DNA of 64,000 bases from Bryobacteraceae bacterium (GCA_019748195.1 JAIEPW010000022.1:1-64000), one strand, 5' to 3'; shown: positions 27,827-37,352, counted from the stretch's first letter. The notes: generated by a model from the letters alone, not told the origin. Translations and numbers: made by a program.

Positions 27827-29119
27827 TCACTTGCCGTTGCGGTGCACAACGCCTTCCTTCATGACGAAGAAGACGCGGGTGACGGCGCGGATATCCGCGG
27901 ATGGATCGCCGGGCACGGCGATGATGTCGGCGAGCTTGCCGGCCTCCAATGAGCCGGTTCGGGCGGCGATGCCGAACAACTCGGCGTCGGCGCTGGTGGC
28001 GGCCTTGATCGCGTCCAAAGGCTTCATTCCCAGGCGGACCAGGTGGGTCAACTCCTCGGCATTGCGGCCGTGCGGATATACCGCGGCGTCTGTGCCGAGG
28101 CCGATGCGAACGCCTTTCTGGATGGCCTTGCGCACGGTCTCGTCGATCTGTTTGGCGGCGGCGCGCGCCTTGGGTTCGATGGCGGGCGGCAGCATGTTGC
28201 CTTTTTCCAGGGCGATCTTCAGGCCCTCGATGGCCATCAAGGTCGGCACCAGAAACGTGCCTTTGGCCTTCATCAAGTCGAGCGCTTCGTCGTCCAGGAA
28301 TGTGCCGTGCTCAATGGAGTCGATTCCGGCGCGTATGGCGCGCTTGGCGCCCTCGGCGCCGTGAGCGTGCGCGGCGGTCTTGCGGCGCAGCGCGTGAGCC
28401 TCGTCGACCAGCGCATTCAATTCCTCCTGCGTCAGTTGCGGCGTGTCCACATCGTCCGTCAGCGAAAGGACGCCGCCCGTGGCGCAAGTCTTGATGACAT
28501 CCGCGCCATATTTGACGTTGTAGCGGACCAGGGCACGCATGGCGTCGGCGCCGTTGCCGATGCCGTCTTCAATTCCGGACTCGCGTCCGAACAGGTTGCG
28601 GCGGAAGCCGGCGAGACCGTCGCAATGGCCGCCGGTTGCGCCGATGGAATTGGTGGCTACCAGCATGCGCGGCCCGGGAATGCGGCCGTTGGCGACGGCA
28701 TTGCGCAGGGCGATGTCCACATGGTCGGCCGCGCCGACGTCGCGAACGGTTGTGAATCCCGCGTAAAGCGTTTTACGGAGGATTTCCGTGGCTTCCAGCG
28801 CGCGTTCCGCCGGCGTTTTCTTGAGGCCGTCCAGGAGTTCCTTGTCGAAATCGATGGCGAACTGCATGCTCAAGTGCGTGTGGGCATCCATGAGGCCGGG
28901 GAGCAGGGTGGCGTCCCCGAGATCGATGGTCTCGGCGTTGGCGGGAAGCTGCGCGCCGGGTCCGGCGGCGGAAATGCGGCCTCCGGCAACGACCACCAGG
29001 CCGGGGGACACGATGCGGTCGCCCTTGCCATCGAACATCCGCGCGGCCTTCAGGACGATGGGCCGGGACTGTGCGGAGAGCAGCAGAGCGGCAGCCAGCA
29101 GGGTGAGGATGAGTTTCAT
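27827..29119 (-). CDS. Exported metal-dependent amidohydrolase (Xaa-Pro/prolidase-like)
   Basis: 430 residues with a signal peptide (LILTLLAAALLLSAQS). All metal ligands are visible: PGLMDAHTHL, the carbamylated-Lys candidate in VIKTCATGG, AAHAHGAEG, IEHGTFLDD and GLGTDAAVYPHG. The family includes Sgx9260/Cc2672-type Xaa-carboxypeptidases (prolidase-like), so a peptide or acyl-amino-acid substrate outside the cytoplasm is plausible but not shown. First gene of the minus-strand run with coaD and the aminotransferase. Its start diverges from the GT-C gene with 60 bases between. Confidence 0.87.
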   Translation of the reverse strand: MKLILTLLAAALLLSAQSRPIVLKAARMFDGKGDRIVSPGLVVVAGGRISAAGPGAQLPANAETIDLGDATLLPGLMDAHTHLSMQFAIDFDKELLDGLKKTPAERALEATEILRKTLYAGFTTVRDVGAADHVDIALRNAVANGRIPGPRMLVATNSIGATGGHCDGLAGFRRNLFGRESGIEDGIGNGADAMRALVRYNVKYGADVIKTCATGGVLSLTDDVDTPQLTQEELNALVDEAHALRRKTAAHAHGAEGAKRAIRAGIDSIEHGTFLDDEALDLMKAKGTFLVPTLMAIEGLKIALEKGNMLPPAIEPKARAAAKQIDETVRKAIQKGVRIGLGTDAAVYPHGRNAEELTHLVRLGMKPLDAIKAATSADAELFGIAARTGSLEAGKLADIIAVPGDPSADIRAVTRVFFVMKEGVVHRNGK

Positions 29120-29179
29120 CGGGTTGGGATGACTCTAGCGCAAGTGCCGGGGGGGAGACAAGCTATCGTGTTAACTGGC

Positions 29180-30700
29180 ATGAATCCACGGTCCGGGAAG
29201 GCATATCCGCTGCTGTTCGCCGCGCTCTTGTGCGCGCTGGGCTGGATATTCATCCCGCGGCTGGGAATCGAGGCGGATGAAGCGCTGGTGGGCGGGGCGA
29301 TCTATCCTGGTGCGCACCCCGCCTTTTCCCTTCACGTCGGCCGGTGGGAAATCCCGCTGATGCTTTCGTCCTACCTGGGCGCGGGGAAGGCCTGGATCCT
29401 GAATGGAGTCTTCTGGCTGTTCCCGCCTTCGCCGGTTTCGCTGCGCGTGCCGACACTGTTGTTGGGAGCGTTCACCGTGTGGATGTTCTGGCGCTTTCTG
29501 GACGCCACCACGGGCCGCCGGGCGGCGATCATTGGAACCGCCTTGCTGGCCACCGATACGACTTTCGTGCTGACCGAAGTGATCGATTGGGGTCCGGTGG
29601 CGATCCAGCAGGCATGCAAGTTGGGCGGGTTGCTGCTGCTGCTGCGGTTCCACAAATCCGGCAGCCGTGGCGCGCTGTTCGGCGGATTTCTGGTGTTCGG
29701 CCTGGGGTTATGGGACAAGGCGCTGTTCGCCTGGGCGTTAGCGGGACTGGCCGCGGCCGCGGTGGTGGTGCACGCAGCGGTCCGCCGGCATTTGACCTGG
29801 CGGAACGTATCTATCGCCACCGCGGGGCTGGCGCTGGGCGCACTGCCGCTGATCGTTTACAACGTTGCCCGGCCGCTGGAGACGCTCACGCAAAATGCCG
29901 CCATCGGGGGAGATGACGTGCTTATCAAGATTCATCTGCTGCAGGAGACACTGAACGGACGGGCGTTCCACGGCTTCCTGGTAGCCGCGGCGCCGGGTCC
30001 GAAGAGGGGTTCGGCGCGAAGCGTCGTGCAGCGCGTATCCGAACGTCTGAGCTCGGGCGACGAGCCGGTGGCAAACTGGAATGTGCTGGCGCTGGTGTTC
30101 GGCACCTTGGCGGTGATCGCGACACGGCGGCGAGCCGGCTGGTTCGCGTTGCTTTTTCTGGTGGTTACCTGGGGAGCGATGGCGGCCACCGCGCGCGCCG
30201 GCGGCGGCGCACACCATGTGGTGCTGCTGTGGCCGTTCCCGATGATGCTGACGGCGGTGGCGATCGACGCGATTGCGCCGCGGCGGTGGATCGCCGCGGC
30301 GATGTGCGCAATGCTCTGTGCCGGGAACCTGCTGGCGCTGAATCAGTACGCGGCGATGCTGATCCGCAACGGAGGGTCCACGCGCTGGACGGACGCCATG
30401 ACCCCGCTGGCGCGGAGGTTGGAAGCGCTGCACGCGAAGCAGGTTTTCGTGACAGACTGGGGCATTCTGGAGAGCGTGCACTTGCTGACGGAAGGAAGAG
30501 TCGCGCTGCGCGAGGGCGCGGAAGCTGAGATCTCACCGGAGTACGTTTATGCGGGACACACGGCGGAGGCCCGCATTGTTCCGCGGGAGCCGGACGTCGC
30601 CGCGCGCGCCAAAGCCGCGGGATTCTCGCCGGTGTTTCATGAGATCATCCACGATCGCCAAGGGAGAGCAACGTTTGTCATCTACCGGTTCGCCCGCTGA
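29180..30700 (+). CDS. GT-C fold membrane glycosyltransferase (ArnT/PMT-like)
   Basis: 506 residues from the ATG at 29180. The same frame runs open from 28043 but that part is antisense to the amidohydrolase. About eleven transmembrane helices; the first periplasmic loop has the acidic pair (LGIEADEALVGG) typical of GT39/GT83 enzymes that use polyprenyl-phosphate sugars. The C-terminal ~120 residues are soluble and presumably periplasmic. Acceptor and sugar are unknown. The following methyltransferase gene starts inside its last 26 bases. Confidence 0.8.
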   Translation: MNPRSGKAYPLLFAALLCALGWIFIPRLGIEADEALVGGAIYPGAHPAFSLHVGRWEIPLMLSSYLGAGKAWILNGVFWLFPPSPVSLRVPTLLLGAFTVWMFWRFLDATTGRRAAIIGTALLATDTTFVLTEVIDWGPVAIQQACKLGGLLLLLRFHKSGSRGALFGGFLVFGLGLWDKALFAWALAGLAAAAVVVHAAVRRHLTWRNVSIATAGLALGALPLIVYNVARPLETLTQNAAIGGDDVLIKIHLLQETLNGRAFHGFLVAAAPGPKRGSARSVVQRVSERLSSGDEPVANWNVLALVFGTLAVIATRRRAGWFALLFLVVTWGAMAATARAGGGAHHVVLLWPFPMMLTAVAIDAIAPRRWIAAAMCAMLCAGNLLALNQYAAMLIRNGGSTRWTDAMTPLARRLEALHAKQVFVTDWGILESVHLLTEGRVALREGAEAEISPEYVYAGHTAEARIVPREPDVAARAKAAGFSPVFHEIIHDRQGRATFVIYRFAR

Positions 30701-31823
30701 GCCCCGCTTCCAGTGCAATGTTTGCGGCGCGAAGCCGGCTACGCCCGCGGAAGGATTCGATCGCGAGCGTGCGAGCTGTCCGGAATGCGGCTCCACGGTG
30801 CGGCTGCGGGGGCTGGTGTCGCTGATCTCGATGGAGATCTTCGGTGTTCCGCTCACGCTGGACGAAATGCCGGTGATGAAGAGCCTGCGCGGGATCGGGA
30901 TGAGCGATCCGCCGGCGCTGGCCGCGCGGCTGGCGGAAAAGTTCGATTACACCAACACTTTCTACCACCAGGCTCCGCGCTTCGATGTCGTGAGCATGGA
31001 TGAGCGGCACCTCGGACGGTACGATTTTATCGTCAGCAGCGAAGTGCTGGAGCACGTTCCGCCGCCGGTGGACCGGGCCTTCGCCACGCTGCATCGCATG
31101 TTGAAGCCGGACGGCGTGCTGTTGCTGACCACGCCATATTCCTTGAAGCCCGCCACCGCGGAACACTTCCCCCAGCTCCACGATTTTCAGGTGGTGCAGG
31201 TGGGCGGGCGGCCGGTGCTGGTGAACCGCACGCGGGAGGGTCGCGTGGAGGTGTTCGAGAACCTCGTGTTTCATGGCGGCGACGGCTCGACGGTGGAAAT
31301 TCGTGAGTTCGCGGAGAGCGAGCTGCTGACGCTGCTGAAGGACGCGGGCTTCGACGAGGTCGCGATTCGCGGGGAGCATGTACCGGCTCACGGGGTGGTG
31401 CATGGCGAACGCTGGTCGCTTCCCATCGCAGCGCGCAAGGGCAGGTTCGCGCCGGCTGTCGCGGAGATCGCGGGAGCCTACCGCGATCGAGGGGCCGAAG
31501 TCGCAGCCTTGCGCGCGGAACTGGCGAGGCTTGCCGATGAGTTAACGAGGACTCGGGCAACGGCGGCGGCGGTTCAGGAACGTGCGTCCGCGGAGGTCGC
31601 CGAGACGTCGCGCTGGGCGAAGAAGATTGAAAGCGAGTTTGAAGAACGCACGCGCTGGGCGGTGCAGTTGCAGGGTGAAGTGAAGGAGCAGATCGGCAAT
31701 GTCAAACACCTGCAGCAGGAAGTGGAAGCGCAGGCGCGGCGCGCGCGGGAACTGGAGGCGGAGCTGATCCGCATCCGCTCACGGCTGTGGAATCGCCTGG
31801 GGCGGCTTTTCCGGATGGGCTAG
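30675..31823 (+). CDS. SAM-dependent methyltransferase with zinc ribbon and coiled coil
   Basis: 382 residues if translation begins at the TTG at 30675, preceded by AGGGAGAG; an ATG 12 codons earlier is an alternative. The N-terminus has a four-Cys zinc ribbon (FQCNVCGAKPA and ASCPECGSTVRL). The middle has Methyltransf_11-type motifs (YDFIVSSEVLEHVPPPVDRA and MLKPDGVLLLTTPY), but motif I is weak. The last ~110 residues are heptad-rich (EVAALRAELARLADELTRTR) and end in a basic RSRLWNRLGRLFRM helix that could contact membrane. Paired with the GT-C gene, it may modify a surface glycan; this is inference. Confidence 0.8.
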   Translation: MSSTGSPAEPRFQCNVCGAKPATPAEGFDRERASCPECGSTVRLRGLVSLISMEIFGVPLTLDEMPVMKSLRGIGMSDPPALAARLAEKFDYTNTFYHQAPRFDVVSMDERHLGRYDFIVSSEVLEHVPPPVDRAFATLHRMLKPDGVLLLTTPYSLKPATAEHFPQLHDFQVVQVGGRPVLVNRTREGRVEVFENLVFHGGDGSTVEIREFAESELLTLLKDAGFDEVAIRGEHVPAHGVVHGERWSLPIAARKGRFAPAVAEIAGAYRDRGAEVAALRAELARLADELTRTRATAAAVQERASAEVAETSRWAKKIESEFEERTRWAVQLQGEVKEQIGNVKHLQQEVEAQARRARELEAELIRIRSRLWNRLGRLFRMG

Positions 31824-33184
31824 AGCGGACGGCATTTCCAGTAGTAATGATGCAGGCTGCTGCTCGATTTCATGCGCCGCAGCACCAATTCGACGTCCAT
31901 GCCGATTGCGGCGTCGCCGCCCGCATCCGTCACCTGACACAGGATGCGGCCGCCGCCCGTCAGGTCCACGACCGCCAGGAGGTTCGGCTGCACGGGTGAA
32001 TCGTACAGGTAGTCCTTGTTGAAGGTGAAGATCCGCCCCGTGCGGCTCAGCGGATGGTCCTGCATCGCGCCGGAGCTGTGGCATTTTTCGCAGACTTGCG
32101 CCATGGGGAACTGAATCAGGCCGCACTTGCCGCAACGGCTGCCGCGGAGACGGACGTTCTGCGCTTCTTCGCGCTTCCAGAACACGTTGGACATCTCCGC
32201 TCCGCCGCCGCTTTCGCTGAGGACGTGCCGCAGCTTTTTGTACCGGGCGTAGCTGGATACAGGGATGGTACGCGAGTCCGGCGGGAGTGGATGGACGCCG
32301 GTTCCCGTGGCGCGGAACAGGAAAACGTCCGCGCCGTCGCCGTAGCTCACCAGCAAAATCCGGGCGCCGGCGGGCGTCTGCTTCAGCGCCGAGGCGAGCA
32401 GTAGCAGCGGCATCGCCGCGCCGGTGACGCCGATGTTGGAAACGCCCGGATCGGCCACGCGGCTGGCATCCAGAGCCAGCGCTTTCGCTATGGTGAGATG
32501 CGCCTTTCCGTCGGGCGAGGGCAGGATGGCGAGAGTGATGTCCTCGGGTCTCGCGTCCGCCATAGACAGAAGTTCGCGGGCAGCGGCAATCGCGTTCTCC
32601 TCCAGGCCGTGACGGGTAGTGAAGCGCCCGGAGAAGGCGTGCACCTCGGCGTCGGTGTCGCGGCGCCACTCATCCAGGAAATGGTCGTAGCGGGAGACTC
32701 GGGCGATCAGTTCGGCGGCCAGGTCCCGGCCGGATACCAGGAGGGCGGCGGCTGCGTCGCCAAACAGCATTTCCTCGGCGGATTCGGGCTCGGGGTCGCG
32801 CGCTTCGGAGGCGACCACGGCCACCGATTCGGCCGGGCCCGCCTGCACGGCATCGAACGCGGCATGAAGCGCGGAGGTGCCGGCGCGCAGGGATCCGCCG
32901 AAATCCGCGGTGGCGACCCGTGCCGGCAGGTCGCATGCGGCGGCGATCTGGCTGGCGGTGGAGCGCTGCCAGAAGGGCGCGCTGGTGGAGGCGAAGTACA
33001 GCCGGTGGAAGCTGAGATCGCCCAGTGCCCACGCCGCGGCGTAGCCCATGGTCAGCGCGTCTTCATCGAAGCCGGCGATCGCTTTCGCGCCGGGCATGGC
33101 GCGCGAGCCCCAGGCCTGCGCGATCAACTCGCGCGACAGCCGGTGACGCGGCACGTAGAGAGAACTGCGAGCGATTCCGATCAT
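31820..33184 (-). CDS. HMG-CoA-synthase/thiolase-fold protein fused to a DUF35 zinc-ribbon/OB domain
   Basis: 454 residues. Residues 1 to about 310 have the HMG-CoA synthase/KAS III layout (GIARSSLYVPRHRLSRELI, FGDAAAALLVS). The last ~140 residues are DUF35-like: zinc ribbon CGKCGLIQFPMAQVCEKC followed by an OB fold. The segment expected to hold the nucleophilic Cys reads ADFGGSLRAGTSAL without Cys. DUF35 proteins accompany thiolase-fold enzymes as partners in acyl-CoA condensation; here both are one chain. The acyl-CoA ligase gene lies three bases upstream, so a joint role in acyl-CoA metabolism is likely. Confidence 0.78.
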   Translation of the reverse strand: MIGIARSSLYVPRHRLSRELIAQAWGSRAMPGAKAIAGFDEDALTMGYAAAWALGDLSFHRLYFASTSAPFWQRSTASQIAAACDLPARVATADFGGSLRAGTSALHAAFDAVQAGPAESVAVVASEARDPEPESAEEMLFGDAAAALLVSGRDLAAELIARVSRYDHFLDEWRRDTDAEVHAFSGRFTTRHGLEENAIAAARELLSMADARPEDITLAILPSPDGKAHLTIAKALALDASRVADPGVSNIGVTGAAMPLLLLASALKQTPAGARILLVSYGDGADVFLFRATGTGVHPLPPDSRTIPVSSYARYKKLRHVLSESGGGAEMSNVFWKREEAQNVRLRGSRCGKCGLIQFPMAQVCEKCHSSGAMQDHPLSRTGRIFTFNKDYLYDSPVQPNLLAVVDLTGGGRILCQVTDAGGDAAIGMDVELVLRRMKSSSSLHHYYWKCRPL

Positions 33185-33187
33185 GCT

Positions 33188-34831
33188 CTATCCCGGCAGC
33201 GTGTAGCCTTCGAACTGGGCCCGCAGCGCGCGCTTATTGAACTTGCCGACGCTGGTCTTGGGCACGGCATCGATGAAAACGATGTCGTCCGGCAGCCACC
33301 ACTTGGCCACGCGCTCGCTGAGAAACTGCAGGAGTTCCTCCTTGGTGATGGTGTTCCGGTGCTCCGGGGCGGGCGCGACGCAAGCCAGCGGGCGTTCCTG
33401 CCACTTGGGGTGCGGAATCGAGATCACGGCGGCTTCCATCACCTTGGGGTGGGCCATGATCGCGTTCTCGAGGTCCACCGAAGAGATCCATTCCCCGCCC
33501 GATTTCACCAGGTCCTTGGTCCGATCCATGATCTGGATGTAACCCTCGGGGTCGATGGTTGCGACGTCGCCGGTGCGGAACCAGCCTTCGAAGAACGACT
33601 CTTGCGCGCCTCGTTCCGCTCCCCGCGGGTCGTTGTAGTAGCCCGAGGTGATCCAGGGGCCGCGCACCTGCAGCTCACCCATGGTGACGCCGTCCCAGGC
33701 TTGTTCGCGGCCGTTCTCATCGACGATCCGGATGTCCACGCCGGCAAGGGGAAATCCGTGGCGCGCCATCAGGTTCCAGCGATCCTTTTCAGGCAGGTCC
33801 AGGAGCGTGGACTTGAGCGAGGTCACGGTGGCGATGGGAGTGGTTTCGGTCATGCCCCAGGCGAGCATGAAGCGGATGCCGTATTTCTTCTCGTACTGCT
33901 CGATGAAGCCCCGCGGCAGCGCCGATCCCGCGCAGACGATGGTGCGAAGGCTCGAAAGATCGTGCGGGTTTGATTCCAGATAGGCATACAGCGTCATCCA
34001 GATGGTGGGTACCCCGGCGGTGAAGGTGGGCTTCTCGTTCTGGATCAGTCCGGCCACATCCTGGGGCTGCAGTTGACGTCCGGTGAATACGATTCGGGAG
34101 CCGGTCATCACCGCGGCGAAAGGGACGCCCCAACCGTTGGCATGGAACATCGGAACGATCTGGAGGATGGTGTCGCGTTCGCTGAGCGCGAAGCTGTCGG
34201 CCATGGTCAGGCCGTAACTGTGCAGGAACAGCGCGCGGTGGCTGTACAAAACGCCCTTGGGGTGTCCGGTAGTTCCCGAGGTGTAGCAGGTGGCGCAGGA
34301 GGTGTTCTCGTCGAGGACGGGCCAGGGGAAGGGGTGGGACGGAGCCAGGTTCAGCAAAGCTTCGTAATCGAAAGCCGGATCGAGGGTGTGCTTCTCGATC
34401 GGCTCGTCGTCCAGAATGACGAAGCGGGTGACGCCGGGGATGTCGGCGCGGATCTGCTCCAGCAGGTTGACCAGCGAAGCGTCCACGAAGATCACCTTGT
34501 CGCCGGCGTGCTGGATGATGTAGGCGAGCTGATCGGCCGCCAGCCGCAGGTTCAGGGTATGCAGCACCGCGCCGAAGCAGGGGACGGCGAAGTACAGTTC
34601 CAGGTGGCGGTGGGAGTTCCAGCAGAGAGTTCCCACCCGATCGCCCGGCTGCAAGCCGAGGGATTGCAGGACGTGCGCCAGCCGGTGAACGCGGGCATGG
34701 AAATCGGCGTAAGAGTAGCGGTGCATCCCGGCGGGCATGCGTCCGGCGATTTCTTTGCGGGGGTACAGCTTGGCCGCCCGCTCCAGGATATGGGTGAGCG
34801 TGAGCGGGTAATCCATCATCATGCCGGACAT
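33188..34831 (-). CDS. Long- or medium-chain acyl-CoA ligase (AMP-forming)
   Basis: 547 residues. ANL-superfamily motifs: YTSGTTGHPKGVLYSH (P-loop), MFHANGWGVPF, LAWGMTETTP, GELQVRGPWITSGYY, EGWFRTGDVATID and the C-terminal catalytic Lys in KTSVGKFNKRAL. It activates a fatty or aromatic acid with ATP and loads it on CoA; chain length cannot be assigned. It has a normal length and is first in the two-gene transcript with the HMG-CoA-synthase-like/DUF35 fusion. The 177 bases upstream (34832-35008) hold no evident gene. Confidence 0.93.
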   Translation of the reverse strand: MSGMMMDYPLTLTHILERAAKLYPRKEIAGRMPAGMHRYSYADFHARVHRLAHVLQSLGLQPGDRVGTLCWNSHRHLELYFAVPCFGAVLHTLNLRLAADQLAYIIQHAGDKVIFVDASLVNLLEQIRADIPGVTRFVILDDEPIEKHTLDPAFDYEALLNLAPSHPFPWPVLDENTSCATCYTSGTTGHPKGVLYSHRALFLHSYGLTMADSFALSERDTILQIVPMFHANGWGVPFAAVMTGSRIVFTGRQLQPQDVAGLIQNEKPTFTAGVPTIWMTLYAYLESNPHDLSSLRTIVCAGSALPRGFIEQYEKKYGIRFMLAWGMTETTPIATVTSLKSTLLDLPEKDRWNLMARHGFPLAGVDIRIVDENGREQAWDGVTMGELQVRGPWITSGYYNDPRGAERGAQESFFEGWFRTGDVATIDPEGYIQIMDRTKDLVKSGGEWISSVDLENAIMAHPKVMEAAVISIPHPKWQERPLACVAPAPEHRNTITKEELLQFLSERVAKWWLPDDIVFIDAVPKTSVGKFNKRALRAQFEGYTLPG

Positions 34832-35008
34832 AAGCGTCCAATGTATCAGAGGTCCATTCGGCGGGCCAACGACAAGGGGCCTCCTGGGTTTGTTCCGTCG
34901 AAGTCCGCCTGGAACAGATCCTCGAGATCAATGGCCGTTCCCGCGCGCATTCGAGATCTGTAGGGGCCCGGCGTTGTGCGAACGTCTGGATCCGTACGTC
35001 TGGTTCTT

Positions 35009-35980
35009 TCAGTTCACCTTGCGCCCAAAGCTGACGGGTTCGCCGGGCCGAAAGGCGGCAATGAAATCCCAGGCTCCGGGACCGGGTTCCACTGTAATCC
35101 TAGTATTCACAAAATAGACGTGATCCAGCAGCAATGGCCCTCCAGAGTACACAAGATCCATGTTCTCGAAAATAATCCGCCTCAGATGAAATCCGTCTAA
35201 TCGAGCTTGCAAGCCACTCACGATAAGAAACGTTGGACCAGACGGCGACTCTTCCCATTTGCTTTCGATTCGCTGCATGATTGCTGACTTGGGACTTCTC
35301 TCAATCGGAAGCGTGCGATAGTTATCGGGCCCGACATTCGTCGCGATCGGCTGAAATTTCCAGGCTGCACCTGCGAATTCGGGCCGGGAGCGCGGCAGCC
35401 TCATTGCTTCCATTAGTTCATGAGAGAGCTGGAGGGTTTGGCCAGCGACGAGCACTGTTCCCGCAGAAAGCGCCAGGCGCTGGAGCTCAGGGCTAGTCGC
35501 TGCCGTTTCTCGCAGCACCGTTCGAGTGCGATCCAAGACCTCAGACGACACGTGAACTTTACCTTGACTCGCGAACGTCAGGACCCGCTTGACCTCACTT
35601 AGAGCCCTGAAGTCCAACGGGACCTTTTGGGTCAGTTGCCTCAACTTACGGTCTATCGCGGCAGCTTGGATCCGGCGTGGTGCCGAGGTATTGAGGAAGA
35701 TAATAACTGATCCTGCATACGCTGCAAGCAAACTTCGGCGCCGGAAGGTTGCAGTCGTATTTTGAGATCGCACCCGTTCGGGGAACCTCACATACAGCCA
35801 CACTTTGGAAAAGTACACTGAAACCGCCACAATCACACAAGCGTTTGCCGAAGCGCGAAAGCTGAGTGCAAGGAGCAGCTCGCAAGCAATCCCAACCAGT
35901 ACGCCCGTCATAACTGAAACCGCTAGTATTCGGTCTCTTGACTTGGTGTCACGATCTAAGAAAACATCCAGCCTATTCAC
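35009..35980 (-). CDS. Unknown membrane protein with C-terminal beta-helix-like repeats
   Basis: 323 residues; no family recognised. Three hydrophobic segments fall in the first ~110 residues (ILAVSVMTGVLVGIACELLL, VIVAVSVYFSKVWLYV, AYAGSVIIFLNTSA), followed by a soluble helical part. The last ~70 residues show a repeating pattern, GFHLRRIIFENMDLVYSGGP then LLLDHVYFVNTRITV, like one or two turns of a right-handed beta-helix. Base composition is visibly lower in G+C than the rest: two lines I counted within the gene have 48 and 53%, against 67% in a line near 61.6 kb. It overlaps the next upstream gene by eight bases, forming a two-gene cassette. Confidence 0.7.
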   Translation of the reverse strand: MNRLDVFLDRDTKSRDRILAVSVMTGVLVGIACELLLALSFRASANACVIVAVSVYFSKVWLYVRFPERVRSQNTTATFRRRSLLAAYAGSVIIFLNTSAPRRIQAAAIDRKLRQLTQKVPLDFRALSEVKRVLTFASQGKVHVSSEVLDRTRTVLRETAATSPELQRLALSAGTVLVAGQTLQLSHELMEAMRLPRSRPEFAGAAWKFQPIATNVGPDNYRTLPIERSPKSAIMQRIESKWEESPSGPTFLIVSGLQARLDGFHLRRIIFENMDLVYSGGPLLLDHVYFVNTRITVEPGPGAWDFIAAFRPGEPVSFGRKVN

Positions 35981-36272
35981 TGCTCACGACCCTTTGAAAG
36001 GTTCGCCAGGAACGTACCAGACTCGTCAACGAGAGGAGCAAAAAGTTGCCAATCGTTGCCCATTTTCCGATAAAGTTCAGGACGTCAATGATGTCCCTGC
36101 TCACACCGATGAAGTCTAGTGCCCTCGTTAGGAGGTGAAGTATGCCGGTCGTAGCGAGCGCCGCACCTTGGACGACAGCATCCCGGACTAGGGGTCGAAC
36201 CTCGGACTTTGCCTGCGACCACCAAGTGTCTTGCGAGATTGTTACCTTCTGCGGGCTGCTTGGAGAGGCCAC
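35973..36272 (-). CDS. Small membrane protein of unknown function
   Basis: 99 residues with two hydrophobic stretches ([19 protein letters not shown] and [20 protein letters not shown]) and a hydrophilic N-terminus containing Trp pairs. No family recognised. First gene of the low-G+C cassette and overlapping the start of the 323-residue membrane protein by eight bases, so the two are probably made together and may interact. The 144 bases to the divergent dehalogenase gene contain no other gene. Confidence 0.6.
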   Translation of the reverse strand: MASPSSPQKVTISQDTWWSQAKSEVRPLVRDAVVQGAALATTGILHLLTRALDFIGVSRDIIDVLNFIGKWATIGNFLLLSLTSLVRSWRTFQRVVSSE

Positions 36273-36416
36273 TCCAACCTCCCAGAATCAAGGGTCAACG
36301 CTAGCTTCATTGTGGTTTTAGCTTACCTGAAAGTTTGTGAACTCTGCTCCGCGCAGAATAAGACCGCGATCAAGGCCAAGGCAAGGCACTCGTTGTTGAC
36401 GATAGAATCTTGGTTG

Positions 36417-37352
36417 ATGCGCATGCTGGCGTTACTGACCCTCTCGTCCGTCCTTCTCGCCGAGAAACCGCTCCGCACACCGGACGAGCGGTTCCGCGGC
36501 TTGCCCGATTATCCTTTCCGCCCCCATTACGCAACCGTGGAAGGCAAGCGGATGCACTACGTGGACGAAGGCAAGGGCGACGTGGTGCTGATGCTGCACG
36601 GCGAGCCGTCATGGTCGTACCTGTACCGGAAAATCATCCCCGTAGTGGCGCGCGAAGCAAGGGTGATCGCGCCGGACTTGATCGGCTTCGGCAAATCCGA
36701 CAAGCTTCGCGAGAAGAGCGGCTACACCTTTGAAATGCACTTTGCCGCGCTGAAAAGCTTCGTCGAGAAGCGAAAGCTGCGCAACATCACGCTGGTGTGC
36801 CAGGACTGGGGCGGACTGCTGGGGCTGGCGCTGGTGGGTGAAATGCCAGACCGGTTCGCGAGGCTGATCGTGATGAACACCGGCCTGCCCACGGGCGAGA
36901 AGCCAGGTCCGGCGTTTCTGCAGTGGCGAGCCTTTGCCGCGCAGCAGACGGACATGAACGTCGGCGACGTTCTGGAACGCGGAACGGTGTCGAACCTCGG
37001 TCCGGCGGTCCGCGCTGCATACGACGCCCCGTATCCCGACAAGTCGTACAAGGCGGGAGCACACCAGTTCCCGCTGCTGGTGCCTATCTCCAAGGATGAT
37101 CCGGCGATCCCGCGAATGGAGAAGGCGCGCCAGGTGCTCGCGCAATGGAACAAGCCGGCGCTGGTGATGTTCTCCGACAAGGATGCCGTGACCGCGGGAG
37201 GGGACCGCATGTTCCGCGCTCTGCTGCCGACCGCGAAGAATGAGCCCGAAATCGTGATTCGAGACGCCGGGCACTTTCTGCAGGAAGACAAGGGGGAAGA
37301 GATCGCCGGGCACATCGTCGAATTCCTCAAGCGCCGCCCGATTGCGAAATGA
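36417..37352 (+). CDS. Exported haloalkane dehalogenase-like alpha/beta hydrolase
   Basis: 311 residues from the ATG at 36417 (a second ATG two codons later). The first ~16 residues ([15 protein letters not shown]) look like a signal peptide. [12 protein letters not shown] and CQDWGG match the DhlA-like haloalkane dehalogenase group, with the Asp nucleophile and the halide-binding Trp beside it; SDKDAV and AGHFLQED supply acid and base. It would cut carbon-halogen bonds, but related epoxide or ester hydrolases share the motifs. A TAGAAT hexamer (36403-36408) lies just before the start, without a good -35. Its stop overlaps the TonB receptor start by four bases. Confidence 0.8.
   Translation: MRMLALLTLSSVLLAEKPLRTPDERFRGLPDYPFRPHYATVEGKRMHYVDEGKGDVVLMLHGEPSWSYLYRKIIPVVAREARVIAPDLIGFGKSDKLREKSGYTFEMHFAALKSFVEKRKLRNITLVCQDWGGLLGLALVGEMPDRFARLIVMNTGLPTGEKPGPAFLQWRAFAAQQTDMNVGDVLERGTVSNLGPAVRAAYDAPYPDKSYKAGAHQFPLLVPISKDDPAIPRMEKARQVLAQWNKPALVMFSDKDAVTAGGDRMFRALLPTAKNEPEIVIRDAGHFLQEDKGEEIAGHIVEFLKRRPIAK

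Noticed and set aside
28043-29179. Extension of the GT-C gene by about 380 codons
   Set aside because: This part is antisense to the amidohydrolase 27827-29119, whose ligands and signal peptide are clear; the GT-C protein has a normal start at 29180.
36150-36220. Possible tRNA-like ggtcgaacc segment near 36189
   Set aside because: It lies inside the 99-residue gene and no cloverleaf arms or CCA-proximal stem can be built around it.
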